This document shows positions 1-7,179 of a stretch of DNA of 22,217 nt, one piece after another. Every line of letters starts with the position of its first letter. Position 1 is the stretch's first letter. The translations under genes and the position numbers were made by a program. Source of the DNA: an uncultured Alistipes sp. (lineage in GTDB: Bacteria > Bacteroidota > Bacteroidia > Bacteroidales > Rikenellaceae); assembly GCA_904502075.1 (NCBI GenBank), contig CAJGDL010000009.1:1-22217 (forward strand), written 5' to 3'. The notes beneath the pieces were generated by a model. It was not told where the DNA came from and searched no databases. It saw only the letters and a program-made list of their open reading frames with translations.

Positions 1-7
1 GGCCTTT

Positions 8-134
8 AATTTTTGATTTTATAGGGCATATTTCACCTTGCCTTGCTCGCCCCGAAAGGGTAGTACCTTAAGTACAACCCTTCCGGGGCTTGCTGCGTTA
101 AGTCGAAATCTGCTCCTCTAAAATGCAAAAATTT
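8..134. repeat. Palindromic repeat element, copy A
   Basis: This is a full copy of an imperfect inverted-repeat element of about 127 bp. The left end (8-34) and the right end (105-134) are reverse complements of each other with scattered differences: the AATTTTTGATTTTA block matches apart from one inserted G, followed by AGG and GCA blocks. The centre is a hairpin with arms 49-66 and 72-89 around a 5-nt loop; 16 of 18 positions pair. The sequence lies downstream of tamL. A minus-strand ORF crosses it but is not believed to be a gene. The family name is unknown to me; the structure resembles REP or MITE elements. Confidence 0.75.
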
Positions 135-258
135 ATTTTCGATTCCGTAGGGCACATTTTGCACCGCCTTGCTTGGGCCGAATGGGCAGTACGACAAGTA
201 CAGCCCATCCGGCCCAATCTTCGTTGGCACAAAATCTACCTCTATAAAATCAAAAATT
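130..258. repeat. Palindromic repeat element, copy B
   Basis: This second full copy shares its first bases with the end of copy A, so the elements abut. The central hairpin has arms 173-192 and 198-217 and a 5-nt loop, with 18 of 20 positions paired. The stem sequence differs from copy A (TTGGGCC in place of GCCCC, ATGGGC in place of AAGGGT), yet both arms have changed together. The two unpaired positions are the same as in copy A. Flanks keep the TAGGGCAcATTTTG block on the left and CAAAATCTaCCTCTATAAAATC on either side of the right end. Confidence 0.75.
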
Positions 259-338
259 GGGTGCTGTTGAAAGTTAAAAGTGGCGTTACGCCACCAACCC
301 TTCCGGGGCTTGCTTCGTTAAGTCGAAATCTGCTCCTC
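245..338. repeat. Half-element repeat (94 bp), copy 1
   Basis: This unit begins with the shared TAAAATCAAAAA end, continues with a stretch not found in the full elements, carries a small perfect hairpin (GTGGCG-TTA-CGCCAC at 280-294), and ends with a segment nearly identical to the right half of copy A (compare 76-124 with 296-344). The same unit occurs as a tandem pair at 15061-15250. It looks like a recombinant or truncated member of the palindromic family. Confidence 0.7.
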
Positions 339-348
339 TAAAATCAAA

Positions 349-468
349 AATTTATTTTCGATTCTGTAGGGCATATTTTGCACCTCAATCATTGGGGCGA
401 ATGGATAACTTTGTGTACTATCCATTCGCCCCAATTTCATGTCGACACACCCCCTGCTCCTTATAAGT
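349..468. repeat. Palindromic repeat element, copy C (diverged)
   Basis: The left end matches copies B and D closely (TAGGGCATATTTTGCACCTC). The central hairpin has arms 391-407 and 419-435 that are perfectly complementary over 17 bp around an 11-nt loop. The right flank is diverged: TTCATGTCGaCACA is shared with copy D, but the TAAAATC end is replaced by CTTATAAGTC. The stem sequence (ATTGGGGCGAATGG) differs from copies A and D. The loop has lost the GTAC-N5-GTAC arrangement of the other copies. Confidence 0.7.
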
Positions 469-506
469 CAGTCATTGCCACGTCGCTTCGCTCTTCGCAA
501 TGACTG
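469..506. repeat. Short palindromic repeat with 10-bp perfect stem
   Basis: CAGTCATTGC at 469-478 and GCAATGACTG at 497-506 are perfect reverse complements around an 18-nt loop. On the minus strand the unit reads CAGTCATTGCGAAG...GCAATGACTG. This resembles a widespread intergenic repeat type (GTCATTGCGA...GAAGCAAT) that I recall from unrelated bacterial genomes; that attribution is from memory and unverified. It sits directly after copy C and 48 bp beyond the tamL stop. It could also act as a transcript-end structure for tamL. Confidence 0.6.
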
Positions 507-553
507 CCGTAGCGAATTAGGAATACGGAATAAAATTCTGAATTCTGAATAGA

Positions 554-2908
554 TTAGAACGGGTAGCCCACTCCGAAGTTCAGGGCCGTGTTCTTCCACT
601 TGAAGCTTTGGATCCACCGCTCGCCGGCGGGGTTGTTGGGGTTGTGGAGTTGAATACCCCAATCCAGGCGCAGGATGGCGAATTTGATGTCGAGGCGAAT
701 GCCAATACCCGTGTTGAAGCCCAACTCCTTGTAAAAGTCGCCACGGAAGACGGCATCGGGGGAGTATTCGGCATTGTTCTCTTTGAGAAACCAGATGTTA
801 CCTACATCGAAGAAGGTGGCCCCATGGAATATTCCCCAAATCGGGAAGCGGAATTCGAGGTTCGCCTCCAGGCGCATGTCGCCCAGCTGGGTGGGGTAGA
901 GCATATTCTCGGGGGTGGGAGTGGTACCCGGGCCGAGGGTGCGGGGAGTCCATCCGCGCATCGAGTTACTGCCACCGGCGTAGAAGAGACGGTCCATGGG
1001 GAGGGCCTCGGCGTTTCCGTAGGCTACGCCGCAACCGGCGTAGAGTCGTCCTGCCAGGGCGGTCTTCTCGCCCAGCATGATTTTGTGGCTTACGCTGGAT
1101 TCGATGCGGAAGTATTGCGAGTAGCGGATACCGAAGAGTTCGTGGTAATCCTTTCCTTCGGCCGGTGAGCCAAAGAGGTGGGTGAGTCCGTCGAGCAGGT
1201 TGCCGGCCACCTCGGCATTGATGCGCACCACGGTGGCGTTGCCCGTCAGGTTGCGACGTTGGCTGTTGAAGACATAGTTAAAGGAGAGGGCGGAGATCAG
1301 CTGCGAGCTATAACTGTTTTGTAGGTAACGGTTTTGAAGGGAGTTGTAGAACTCCTCGTCCATGTAGCCCATGTCGACGATCGTGATGTCGGCAGGGCGG
1401 ATCACGAAGGAGTGGTTGTGCAGATCCCATGAGTAGCCCCACGAAGCGTTGGAGAGGGTGCGACGGTAATAGGGGCGATCCTGGAAGTTGATCGAGAGAT
1501 TGATGCGGGTACGGGGGGAGGTGAGCAGTTTGTTCTTGTCCACGGAGAAGGGGAGCAGGAAGCGGGGAATGGAGAGGCCTCCGGAGAAGCCGAATTCCAG
1601 GGCATTTCGTTTCTTGGCATCGGGGGCTCGCATATACTCATAACCCATGGTCACATCGAGATCCAGGGCCTCGATGCCACGGAAGATGTTGCGGTTTTGG
1701 TAACCGGCCGTTGCCTTCAAGCCCCAGAAACTGGAGGTCATGCTTCCCTCCAATTCGATCTTGTAGCTCTGTTTTAGGGTGGGGGTGCAGAGAATATTAC
1801 ACCCCAGGAAGCCATTCTCCACCCGTCGGATCGCGGTGGTGTCGGCCATTTGCACGGTGTCGATCAAGAGGGTGCGTTCGGGGCGCTCGGTGAAGATGAT
1901 GCGCGCACTCTTGAAGTAGCCGGTCGACATGAGGCGGTCGTAGGTGTTCGTGACACTGTTTCCGTTGTAGATGAGCCCCTGGTGAATGGGGACCAACTCG
2001 CGTAGCACCTTGGGGCGAACAATGGGTTTTTGCCTCGAGATGATGTAGAGCCCGTGGTAGTAGTTTGTGTCGAGCTCTGCGAGGAGTTGCTGGTCGAGTT
2101 TCGTGGGGTCGTATTGGGGAAAGATGTTGATGCGGTCGATGAAGTAGCGGGTGTTGTCGGCCATCACCGCCTTTCCGGTCTCGTCGTAGCCCGTAATCTG
2201 CTGCTTGACCACCAGGCGTAGGCCGATGGTGTAGGGGGCCTCCAGCGTATCGGCCACATACTCGATATTATTCACCGAGAAGTGGTAGTAGCCGCGCTTC
2301 TTGAGGTAGGTGGTGATGCGTTCGCGCTCGGCCTGGAGGGTGGCCAGGTCGTAGATCTCGCCCACGCGGATCAGTGTATTGGCCGAATCGCTCAAGATCA
2401 ACGGCGCCAACGAATGGTCGCGGAAGCTGTAGCTGAAACTCGAGATGCGGTAGGGCTTCCCCTGGCGGGTGCGGTAGGAGATGTAGGCGCGGTGTGCGCG
2501 GCGTGTGGTGTCGATCTCGTAGCTCACCTTCGAGGAGAAGAAGCCGCGCGAGTCCATGTAATTCTTGAAGTTGATGGCCGACTGTTCGGTGAGGATCGTG
2601 TCGAGAATCACCGGAGCTTGGCCGTGTTTGCGCTTCAGGTTGTTCCACCAATTGTCTTTCTCGGGGTTGGCCTGGTTGTGTAACCAAACAAAGAAGTTGG
2701 TGCCGAAGAGTCGTTTGTTGGGTCGCTGGCGCAGGTAGTTTTTCAACTCCTCGGAGGTGATGCGCTCCTTGCGTGGCACCTCCTTGTCGCTCTCGATGGT
2801 TACCTTTTGTACGAGGTATTCCCCCGCTTGGAATTTGCGCGTCACGTTGCAGGCCGTCAGCAGCAAGCCGACGGCGACCCAACAGAGGATGTGGCGCAAT
2901 GTTCTCAT
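554..2908 (-). CDS. tamL: TamL-like outer membrane assembly lipoprotein (BamA/TamA superfamily)
   Basis: The product is 784 residues from the ATG at 2908. It begins with a lipoprotein signal peptide: a basic start, a hydrophobic stretch and the lipobox LLTAC at about residues 16-20, so the mature protein should start with a lipid-modified cysteine. Periplasmic POTRA-like segments follow over roughly the first half. A C-terminal 16-strand beta-barrel is implied by the GGSNSMRGW motif near residue 650, the conserved (V/I/M)RG(F/W) loop of BamA proteins, and by the terminal aromatic residue (GVGYPF). In Bacteroidetes the TamL form partners TamB in outer membrane assembly or lipid transport; that role is family knowledge. 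It is translationally coupled to dapF through an ATGA overlap (2905-2908). A TTG two codons upstream is possible but less likely. Confidence 0.88.
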   Translation of the reverse strand: MRTLRHILCWVAVGLLLTACNVTRKFQAGEYLVQKVTIESDKEVPRKERITSEELKNYLRQRPNKRLFGTNFFVWLHNQANPEKDNWWNNLKRKHGQAPVILDTILTEQSAINFKNYMDSRGFFSSKVSYEIDTTRRAHRAYISYRTRQGKPYRISSFSYSFRDHSLAPLILSDSANTLIRVGEIYDLATLQAERERITTYLKKRGYYHFSVNNIEYVADTLEAPYTIGLRLVVKQQITGYDETGKAVMADNTRYFIDRINIFPQYDPTKLDQQLLAELDTNYYHGLYIISRQKPIVRPKVLRELVPIHQGLIYNGNSVTNTYDRLMSTGYFKSARIIFTERPERTLLIDTVQMADTTAIRRVENGFLGCNILCTPTLKQSYKIELEGSMTSSFWGLKATAGYQNRNIFRGIEALDLDVTMGYEYMRAPDAKKRNALEFGFSGGLSIPRFLLPFSVDKNKLLTSPRTRINLSINFQDRPYYRRTLSNASWGYSWDLHNHSFVIRPADITIVDMGYMDEEFYNSLQNRYLQNSYSSQLISALSFNYVFNSQRRNLTGNATVVRINAEVAGNLLDGLTHLFGSPAEGKDYHELFGIRYSQYFRIESSVSHKIMLGEKTALAGRLYAGCGVAYGNAEALPMDRLFYAGGSNSMRGWTPRTLGPGTTPTPENMLYPTQLGDMRLEANLEFRFPIWGIFHGATFFDVGNIWFLKENNAEYSPDAVFRGDFYKELGFNTGIGIRLDIKFAILRLDWGIQLHNPNNPAGERWIQSFKWKNTALNFGVGYPF

Positions 2909-3855
2909 AAGCAACCGATTGCCGATAAAAATTGGTTGTATTGTTCGACCTCCTCGTTATAGTGTTCCTCTTCGTGGTGGCGGAGCTCTGTGCCGTCCCA
3001 ACTCAAGAGTCCCTTCGCCTCGTAGGTGGCGTTGCCCGTCAGGCGGGTGGCGAGTGCTTCCGGGGCTTGGTGACATTGGCATCGTACCATCCCTCCGCGA
3101 TTACGGACTTCGATGGGGCGGTCGGCATCGCAGTGGCCGAGCAACACGGCGGCGGTCGTGGAGGCGGTCATCGCCGTGCCACAGGAGTGGGTGAGCCCCA
3201 CGCCGCGTTCGTAGGTGGCGACAAAGATTCGATCGCGTGCCTCGAGGGTTGCGAAGCTGAGGTTTATACCCCGCGGAAACCACTCGGGAAGGCTCTTGAT
3301 GCGCTCGCCGAGCTCTTTGAGTAGTCGGAGGTCAATCTCCTCGGTGATCGCCACAAGGTGGGGGTTGCCGAGGTTCAGGTAGCTGAAGCGCAGGGTGGGG
3401 TGCAGGGCCTCGATGGGTTGATCCAAAAAGCGGGCTCCGCCTTTGGGAAAGTCGGGGGCCGAAAGACGGATGGCAATCTCCACGCCAAAACTCGTGAGTC
3501 CGGGAAAGATCGGCTCCGTGCCGTAGATTGGGTGGCTCTTCCCGCCCGAGAGAAGGCGGAAATGATCCGTCGAGAGGTAACGCTCGCGGGCCAGGCGTGC
3601 CACGCAACGGATTCCGTTGCCACACATCTCAGCCTCTGAGCCGTCGGTGTTCAACATCCGCATTCCATACTCTTCTCCCTGCTTCACCAGCAGAAGCAGC
3701 CCATCGAGGGGGCTCGGCCAAAGCGCTTGGCACGCGGCGCGAGCCAAGGGGGCGAGGTCGATCTTTTCGATCGCCCGGGCCGAGGCAACGGCATCGATCA
3801 TCACAAATCGGTTGCCCGATCCGTGGCAGATGAGGTATGGAATTTCGTTGTGCAC
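2905..3855 (-). CDS. dapF: Diaminopimelate epimerase
   Basis: DapF converts LL-diaminopimelate to meso-diaminopimelate in the cytoplasm, for lysine synthesis and peptidoglycan crosslinking. The sequence has the N-terminal HGSGN motif (residues 11-15) and both catalytic cysteines: C78 in EMCGNG and C225 in HSCGTA. The start is placed at GTG 3853-3855. An in-frame ATG at 3912 would add 19 unrelated residues and lies within the -33 element of the promoter at 3882-3913, so it should not be in the mRNA. The product is 316 residues, about 40 longer than E. coli DapF. The excess is mainly a polar, acidic C-terminal tail of about 34 residues after the usual end (LTGNATYEAKG). Its stop overlaps the tamL start. 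Confidence 0.92.
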   Translation of the reverse strand: MHNEIPYLICHGSGNRFVMIDAVASARAIEKIDLAPLARAACQALWPSPLDGLLLLVKQGEEYGMRMLNTDGSEAEMCGNGIRCVARLARERYLSTDHFRLLSGGKSHPIYGTEPIFPGLTSFGVEIAIRLSAPDFPKGGARFLDQPIEALHPTLRFSYLNLGNPHLVAITEEIDLRLLKELGERIKSLPEWFPRGINLSFATLEARDRIFVATYERGVGLTHSCGTAMTASTTAAVLLGHCDADRPIEVRNRGGMVRCQCHQAPEALATRLTGNATYEAKGLLSWDGTELRHHEEEHYNEEVEQYNQFLSAIGCL

Positions 3856-3881
3856 GCTACACCAAGTAGAAAATAATAGGT

Positions 3882-3913
3882 CAAAAATAGGAAAAAAGCC
3901 CCGCTTTCCCAAA
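3882..3913 (-). promoter_or_regulatory. Bacteroidetes-type promoter of dapF-tamL
   Basis: On the minus strand TTTG (3913-3910), exactly 20 nt, then TATTTTTG (3889-3882) fits the Bacteroidetes primary-sigma consensus TTTG-N19-21-TAnnTTTG at every defined base. The predicted transcript start near 3875 leaves a leader of about 20 nt before the GTG at 3855. This site decides the dapF start codon. Confidence 0.75.
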
Positions 3914-3957
3914 CATTTCGAATAAAAACTTTTCGCACTCGGAGGTTTCGATGCCTA

Positions 3958-4001
3958 AGGGTTCGATCGAGCCCTCCTTTTGCGGGTGCGGAAAACCGCC
4001 C
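3958..4001. terminator. Possible transcript-end hairpins after the hydrolase gene
   Basis: Two inverted repeats lie between the hydrolase stop and the dapF promoter. One is the palindrome AGGGTTCGATCGAGCCCT at 3958-3975, with one imperfect pair. The other is GCGG-AAAAC-type at 3985-4001, a GCGG/CCGC stem extended by two G-C pairs past a bulge. Neither has a clear T-tract on the minus strand, so termination is only a guess from position. Confidence 0.3.
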
Positions 4002-4796
4002 TTATTGCATGAAATCGAGCAGGGCCTGGGCTGTCTTTTCGGGCTCCTCCACGAAGCCCATGTGCCCTGAGTTTTCCAACCAAACCACCTGCGCTTGCAG
4101 GTGGCGTTCCACCAACTTTTCGGCCACCTCCAGGGGGATGTATCCATCCTTTTTGCCCAAGATAAAGAGTTGGCGTACAGCCGTTTTCTGGAGCATCTCG
4201 TTCTGATCCTTGCGCTCGATCATGCCCCCCAGCAGTGCCACGATTCCCTCCTCCTCGGTGAGGAATACCTGCTCGGTGAGATCCTCGATCGCATCCTTCA
4301 GGCGTGTGCGGTTCTCCTCGGCAAATCCGGCTGCCGGAGCCACCTTGGCGAGTTGCTCCTTCTTGCCGGCCTTCACGAGGGTGATTTCGCGGCGGCGATT
4401 TTCGGCCTTCTCGGGGGTGTCGGCATTCGGTGTCGAGCTGAGCAGTACGATCCCTTCGAGACGTTCGGGATAACGCTCGCAGAAGGCCAGGGCCACATAG
4501 CCGCCCATTGAGTGGCCGACCAGCGTACAACGCTCCACGCCCAAGGCATCGAGAGCCCCCTTGACTACATCGGCCAGGTACTCCATGGTATGTACCTCGC
4601 CACGCACCTCCGAGATGCCGTGGCCCGGAAGATCCAACGTGATGACGCGCACCTTCTTATAGAGTAGCGGGACAAAATCCTCCCACACCAAAAGCGACTC
4701 CAGGTAGCCGTGCAGCAAGACGAGGGTCTTTTCGCCTTGCTCCGAATCGCAAACATGTAAGGCCGTATCTCCGGCCATCAAAAATTTTTCGACCAT
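4002..4796 (-). CDS. Alpha/beta-hydrolase fold protein, substrate unknown
   Basis: The product is 264 residues from the ATG at 4796. It has the alpha/beta-hydrolase hallmarks in order: oxyanion-hole strand VLLHGYLES (residues 26-34), DLPGHG (55-60), nucleophile elbow GHSMGG with Ser96, acid Asp217 in LGKKDGYIP, and His245 in NSGHMGF. A helical cap domain lies between about residues 120 and 200. There is no signal peptide, so it should be cytoplasmic. The family includes esterases, lipases, haloperoxidase-like and C-C hydrolases, and nothing here fixes the substrate. The open frame continues upstream to 5027, but that part is basic, lacks similarity to the fold and crosses the predicted promoter. 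It is probably monocistronic, divergent from mreB. Confidence 0.85.
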   Translation of the reverse strand: MVEKFLMAGDTALHVCDSEQGEKTLVLLHGYLESLLVWEDFVPLLYKKVRVITLDLPGHGISEVRGEVHTMEYLADVVKGALDALGVERCTLVGHSMGGYVALAFCERYPERLEGIVLLSSTPNADTPEKAENRRREITLVKAGKKEQLAKVAPAAGFAEENRTRLKDAIEDLTEQVFLTEEEGIVALLGGMIERKDQNEMLQKTAVRQLFILGKKDGYIPLEVAEKLVERHLQAQVVWLENSGHMGFVEEPEKTAQALLDFMQ

Positions 4797-4930
4797 TTCG
4801 ATTTTCTGTTTTTTCTCTTTGGGTTGGTTGTCAGTATGCAGGGACAAACCGCTTGGGGGCCTCCTTTGTCGGGGATCCTTTTGCAAAGGGCGATTTTCGC
4901 GCGCTCCTCGTTTGCGGATTATCCTTCGCA

Positions 4931-4938
4931 CAAAGATA
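4931..4938 (-). promoter_or_regulatory. -7 element upstream of the hydrolase gene
   Basis: The minus strand reads TATCTTTG, a full match to TAnnTTTG. No TTTG-like -33 element lies 19-23 nt upstream, so the promoter is incomplete by consensus. It would give a leader of about 130 nt before the ATG at 4796. Confidence 0.45.
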
Positions 4939-4987
4939 GTAATTTTCTTTGGCATCCCCGTGCATAAAAAATAAATCCTCGTTCCTG

Positions 4988-5019
4988 ATTGGTAATTCCT
5001 AATTATTTTTATACCTTTG
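4988..5019 (+). promoter_or_regulatory. Promoter of the mre/rod cluster
   Basis: ATTG (4988-4991), 20 nt, then TACCTTTG (5012-5019) fits the Bacteroidetes TTTG-N20-TAnnTTTG pattern with one mismatch in the -33 part. Transcription would start near 5026, leaving an mreB leader of about 127 nt. Confidence 0.65.
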
Positions 5020-5030
5020 TCCTGCATATT

Positions 5031-5112
5031 GCCCGCACCGAAGACGGGCGGGCGGAATTTGGTTGGAAAATGGGGAGAGAAAGGAGGCTTTTGATCTCTT
5101 TTTCAATGAGAT
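5031..5112 (+). promoter_or_regulatory. Structured leader of mreB
   Basis: Two possible stem-loops lie in the predicted 5' leader: GCCCGC (5031-5036) with GCGGGC (5048-5053), and ATCTC (5094-5098) with GAGAT (5108-5112). Both stems are short and no known riboswitch is recognised. They may only stabilise the mRNA or tune translation. Confidence 0.3.
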
Positions 5113-5152
5113 GAAACAAGAAACCGAAAATATAAAAACATAAAGATAGACT

Positions 5153-6175
5153 ATGGGAATTTTTTCATTGACACAGGAGTTGGCGATCGACTTGGGAACA
5201 GCCAACACGCTGGTGATCTACAACAATAAGGTGGTGGTCGACGAGCCCTCGATCGTGGCCTTGGACGTACATTCGGGTAAGTTGGTGGCCATCGGTCACC
5301 AGGCTCGCCAGATGCACGAGAAGACCAACCCCAACATCAAGACCATTCGCCCGCTTAAGGATGGTGTGATTGCCGACTTCAACGCCACGGAGCTCATGCT
5401 GCGCGGGATGATCAAGAAGGTGAAGACCTCGGGGTCGCTCTTCTCGCCGTCGTTGCGCATGGTGGTCTGCATCCCCTCGGGTTCGACCAACGTGGAGATT
5501 CGTGCCGTGCGCGACTCGGCCGAGCATGCCGGAGGCCGTGAGGTCTATATGATCTATGAGCCGATGGCTGCCGCCCTGGGTGCCGGTCTGGATGTGGAGG
5601 CCCCGGAGGGCAACATGGTAATCGATATCGGTGGCGGTACCTCGGAGATCGCCTGCATCTCGCTGGGTGGTATCGTCTGCTCGGAGTCGATCAACGTGGC
5701 CGGCGATGTCTTCACGGCCGATATTCAGAATTATGTGCGTCAGCAGCACAACATCCGCATCGGAGAGCGCACGGCCGAGGCCATCAAGTGCGCCATCGGT
5801 GCCGCCATCCCCGACCTGGGGGAGGATGCTCCCGAGGATTTCGAGGTGACGGGCCCCGATATGCTTACCTTCCTTCCGAAGACCATCTCGCTGAACTACA
5901 ACGAGATTGCCTATGCCTTGGAGAAGTCGCTCGTGAAGCTCGATGCCGCCTTGATGAAGGTGCTGGAGACGATGCCCCCCGAGCTCTATGCCGATATCGT
6001 GAAGAATGGTATCTACCTGGCCGGTGGTGGTGCCCTCTTGAAGGGTCTCGACCGACGCCTGAGCGAGAAGACCGGTATTCCGTTCCATGTGGCCGAGGAT
6101 CCGCTGCGTGCTGTGGCGCGCGGTACGGGAATCGCCCTGAAGAATATCAATGGCTTCTCATTCCTAATGAAATAG
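5153..6175 (+). CDS. mreB: Rod shape-determining protein MreB (actin homologue)
   Basis: MreB is the bacterial actin that forms membrane-bound filaments and directs the elongasome to build side-wall peptidoglycan. The 340-residue product has the usual family length. It shows the actin-family ATP-binding signatures: IDLGTANT (residues 13-20, phosphate 1), DIGGGTSE (about 160-167, phosphate 2) and the adenosine motif AGGGALLKG near residue 290. The N-terminal MGIFS segment resembles the membrane-contacting end of other MreBs. It heads the cluster mreB-mreC-mreD-mrdA-rodA and has its own upstream promoter. A 158-bp gap with a terminator-like hairpin separates it from mreC, which could allow more MreB than downstream products. 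Confidence 0.97.
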   Translation: MGIFSLTQELAIDLGTANTLVIYNNKVVVDEPSIVALDVHSGKLVAIGHQARQMHEKTNPNIKTIRPLKDGVIADFNATELMLRGMIKKVKTSGSLFSPSLRMVVCIPSGSTNVEIRAVRDSAEHAGGREVYMIYEPMAAALGAGLDVEAPEGNMVIDIGGGTSEIACISLGGIVCSESINVAGDVFTADIQNYVRQQHNIRIGERTAEAIKCAIGAAIPDLGEDAPEDFEVTGPDMLTFLPKTISLNYNEIAYALEKSLVKLDAALMKVLETMPPELYADIVKNGIYLAGGGALLKGLDRRLSEKTGIPFHVAEDPLRAVARGTGIALKNINGFSFLMK

Positions 6176-6282
6176 CCGAAATTGTCCGGAACGGCTCTTT
6201 TGTGACATCTACTTCACTCCCTTTGTTTTCGGATGTGAGGGTGATGGTTTCGAAAAAGGCTTTGATCCGATTTCTTGATTGA

Positions 6283-6319
6283 GGGTGTTGCAACGAAAGG
6301 GTTGCACACCCCCATTTTT
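6283..6319 (+). terminator. Terminator-like hairpin between mreB and mreC
   Basis: GGGTGT(T)GCAAC at 6283-6294 pairs with GTTGCACACCC at 6301-6311, giving 11 bp with a single bulged T and a 6-nt loop, followed by CCCATTTTT. It has the form of an intrinsic terminator or attenuator. No separate promoter for mreC was found, so partial read-through is the simplest reading. Confidence 0.5.
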
Positions 6320-6333
6320 AGAAGCTGTGTAAG

Positions 6334-7179
6334 GTGAATAAACTCATAGAATTTATCCGCAGTATTTATGTGGTTGTCCTCTTTGTGCTTTTGGAGGTGG
6401 CAGCCCTGAGTTACTATGCTCGTTCGAACGCCTATACGCAGGCGCGCCTGTTGACGCGCTCGAACCAGGTGGTGGGGGGTGTGCAGGGTGTCTTTACCAG
6501 CATGCGCACCTTTTGGCAATTGGGGGCCGAGAATCGCCGCCTCTCGGAGCGAGTCATCGCCCTCGAGCAGGAGCTTGCGGCTTATCGAGGAGCCGAGGCG
6601 GAGGGGGCCCTGCTGCGCTTGGCTGACACGATGAAGCATCAGCCATATTTCTACACCACGGCGCGTGTAACGACCAGTTCGATCAACCGTACTCGCAACT
6701 TTGTGGTGGTGGATCAGGGGTCGAAGGCGGGTGTCGAGACCGATATGGCCCTCTTGTCGGCCCATGGAGCCATGGTTGGCCACATCGTGAGTGTGTCGAA
6801 AAACTATGCTGTGGCCCTGACGATCCTCAACCCCTTGTTTCAGGCCAGCGGAAAACTTCGCCACAACCCCGAGTATTACGGTTCGATCCGTTGGGAGGGG
6901 GGCGACTATCGCTATGTGACCATGCACGAACTTTCGAAGTATGCCGATATTCATGTGGGCGATGAGGTGATCTCGACCGGCTTTTCCGACTACTTCCCGG
7001 CCGATATTCCGATTGGAGAGGTGGAGAGTTTCGAGTTGAACGAAACGGGAACCTACTACACGGTGCGGGTGCGCCTGGCGGCCGACATGAGTTCGCTCTC
7101 GAACGTAATCCTTGCCCGCAATCCCAACTCGCAGGAGTTGAAGGGATTGGAGGCAAAACTCAAAAAACGCTACCAATAA
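6334..7179 (+). CDS. mreC: Rod shape-determining protein MreC
   Basis: MreC is a bitopic inner-membrane protein that links MreB filaments to PBP2 and RodA in the periplasm. The product is 281 residues. It starts at a GTG, because no in-frame ATG precedes the membrane segment. One transmembrane helix spans about residues 9-28. A coiled-coil region follows at about 50-85 (ENRRLSERVIALEQELAAYRG), then the beta-rich MreC domain with VVVDQGSKAGVETDMAL and a later GDEVISTGFSDYFPADIPIG segment typical of the family. The stop TAA shares one base with the mreD start (TAATG), which indicates translational coupling. It lacks the long Pro-rich tails found in some homologues. Confidence 0.93.
   Translation: MNKLIEFIRSIYVVVLFVLLEVAALSYYARSNAYTQARLLTRSNQVVGGVQGVFTSMRTFWQLGAENRRLSERVIALEQELAAYRGAEAEGALLRLADTMKHQPYFYTTARVTTSSINRTRNFVVVDQGSKAGVETDMALLSAHGAMVGHIVSVSKNYAVALTILNPLFQASGKLRHNPEYYGSIRWEGGDYRYVTMHELSKYADIHVGDEVISTGFSDYFPADIPIGEVESFELNETGTYYTVRVRLAADMSSLSNVILARNPNSQELKGLEAKLKKRYQ

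Larger units (their letters stand above)
4797..5152. other. Divergent intergenic region between hydrolase and mreB
   Basis: This 356-bp stretch holds no convincing gene. It carries a minus-strand -7 element for the hydrolase (4931-4938) and a plus-strand promoter for mreB (4988-5019), leaving leaders of about 130 nt on each side. Short ORFs crossing it are not supported. The mreB leader contains two small stem-loops, listed separately. Confidence 0.6.

Noticed and set aside
33..230. Minus-strand ORF with a repeated P(E/D)GLYLxYxPFG peptide
   Set aside because: The repeat peptide is the translation of the palindromic elements. Copy C has an in-frame stop at the same place, and what is conserved is base pairing, not codons.
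1..553. Insertion-sequence remnant
   Set aside because: No transposase fragment in any frame; the terminal inverted repeats belong to short elements with no coding part.
3856..3912. N-terminal extension of dapF from ATG 3912
   Set aside because: The ATG lies in the -33 element of a canonical promoter, and the 19 residues have no counterpart in DapF proteins.
4797..5027. 77-residue N-terminal extension of the hydrolase
   Set aside because: It is basic and low in structure, crosses the predicted promoter, and precedes an ATG that fits the fold.
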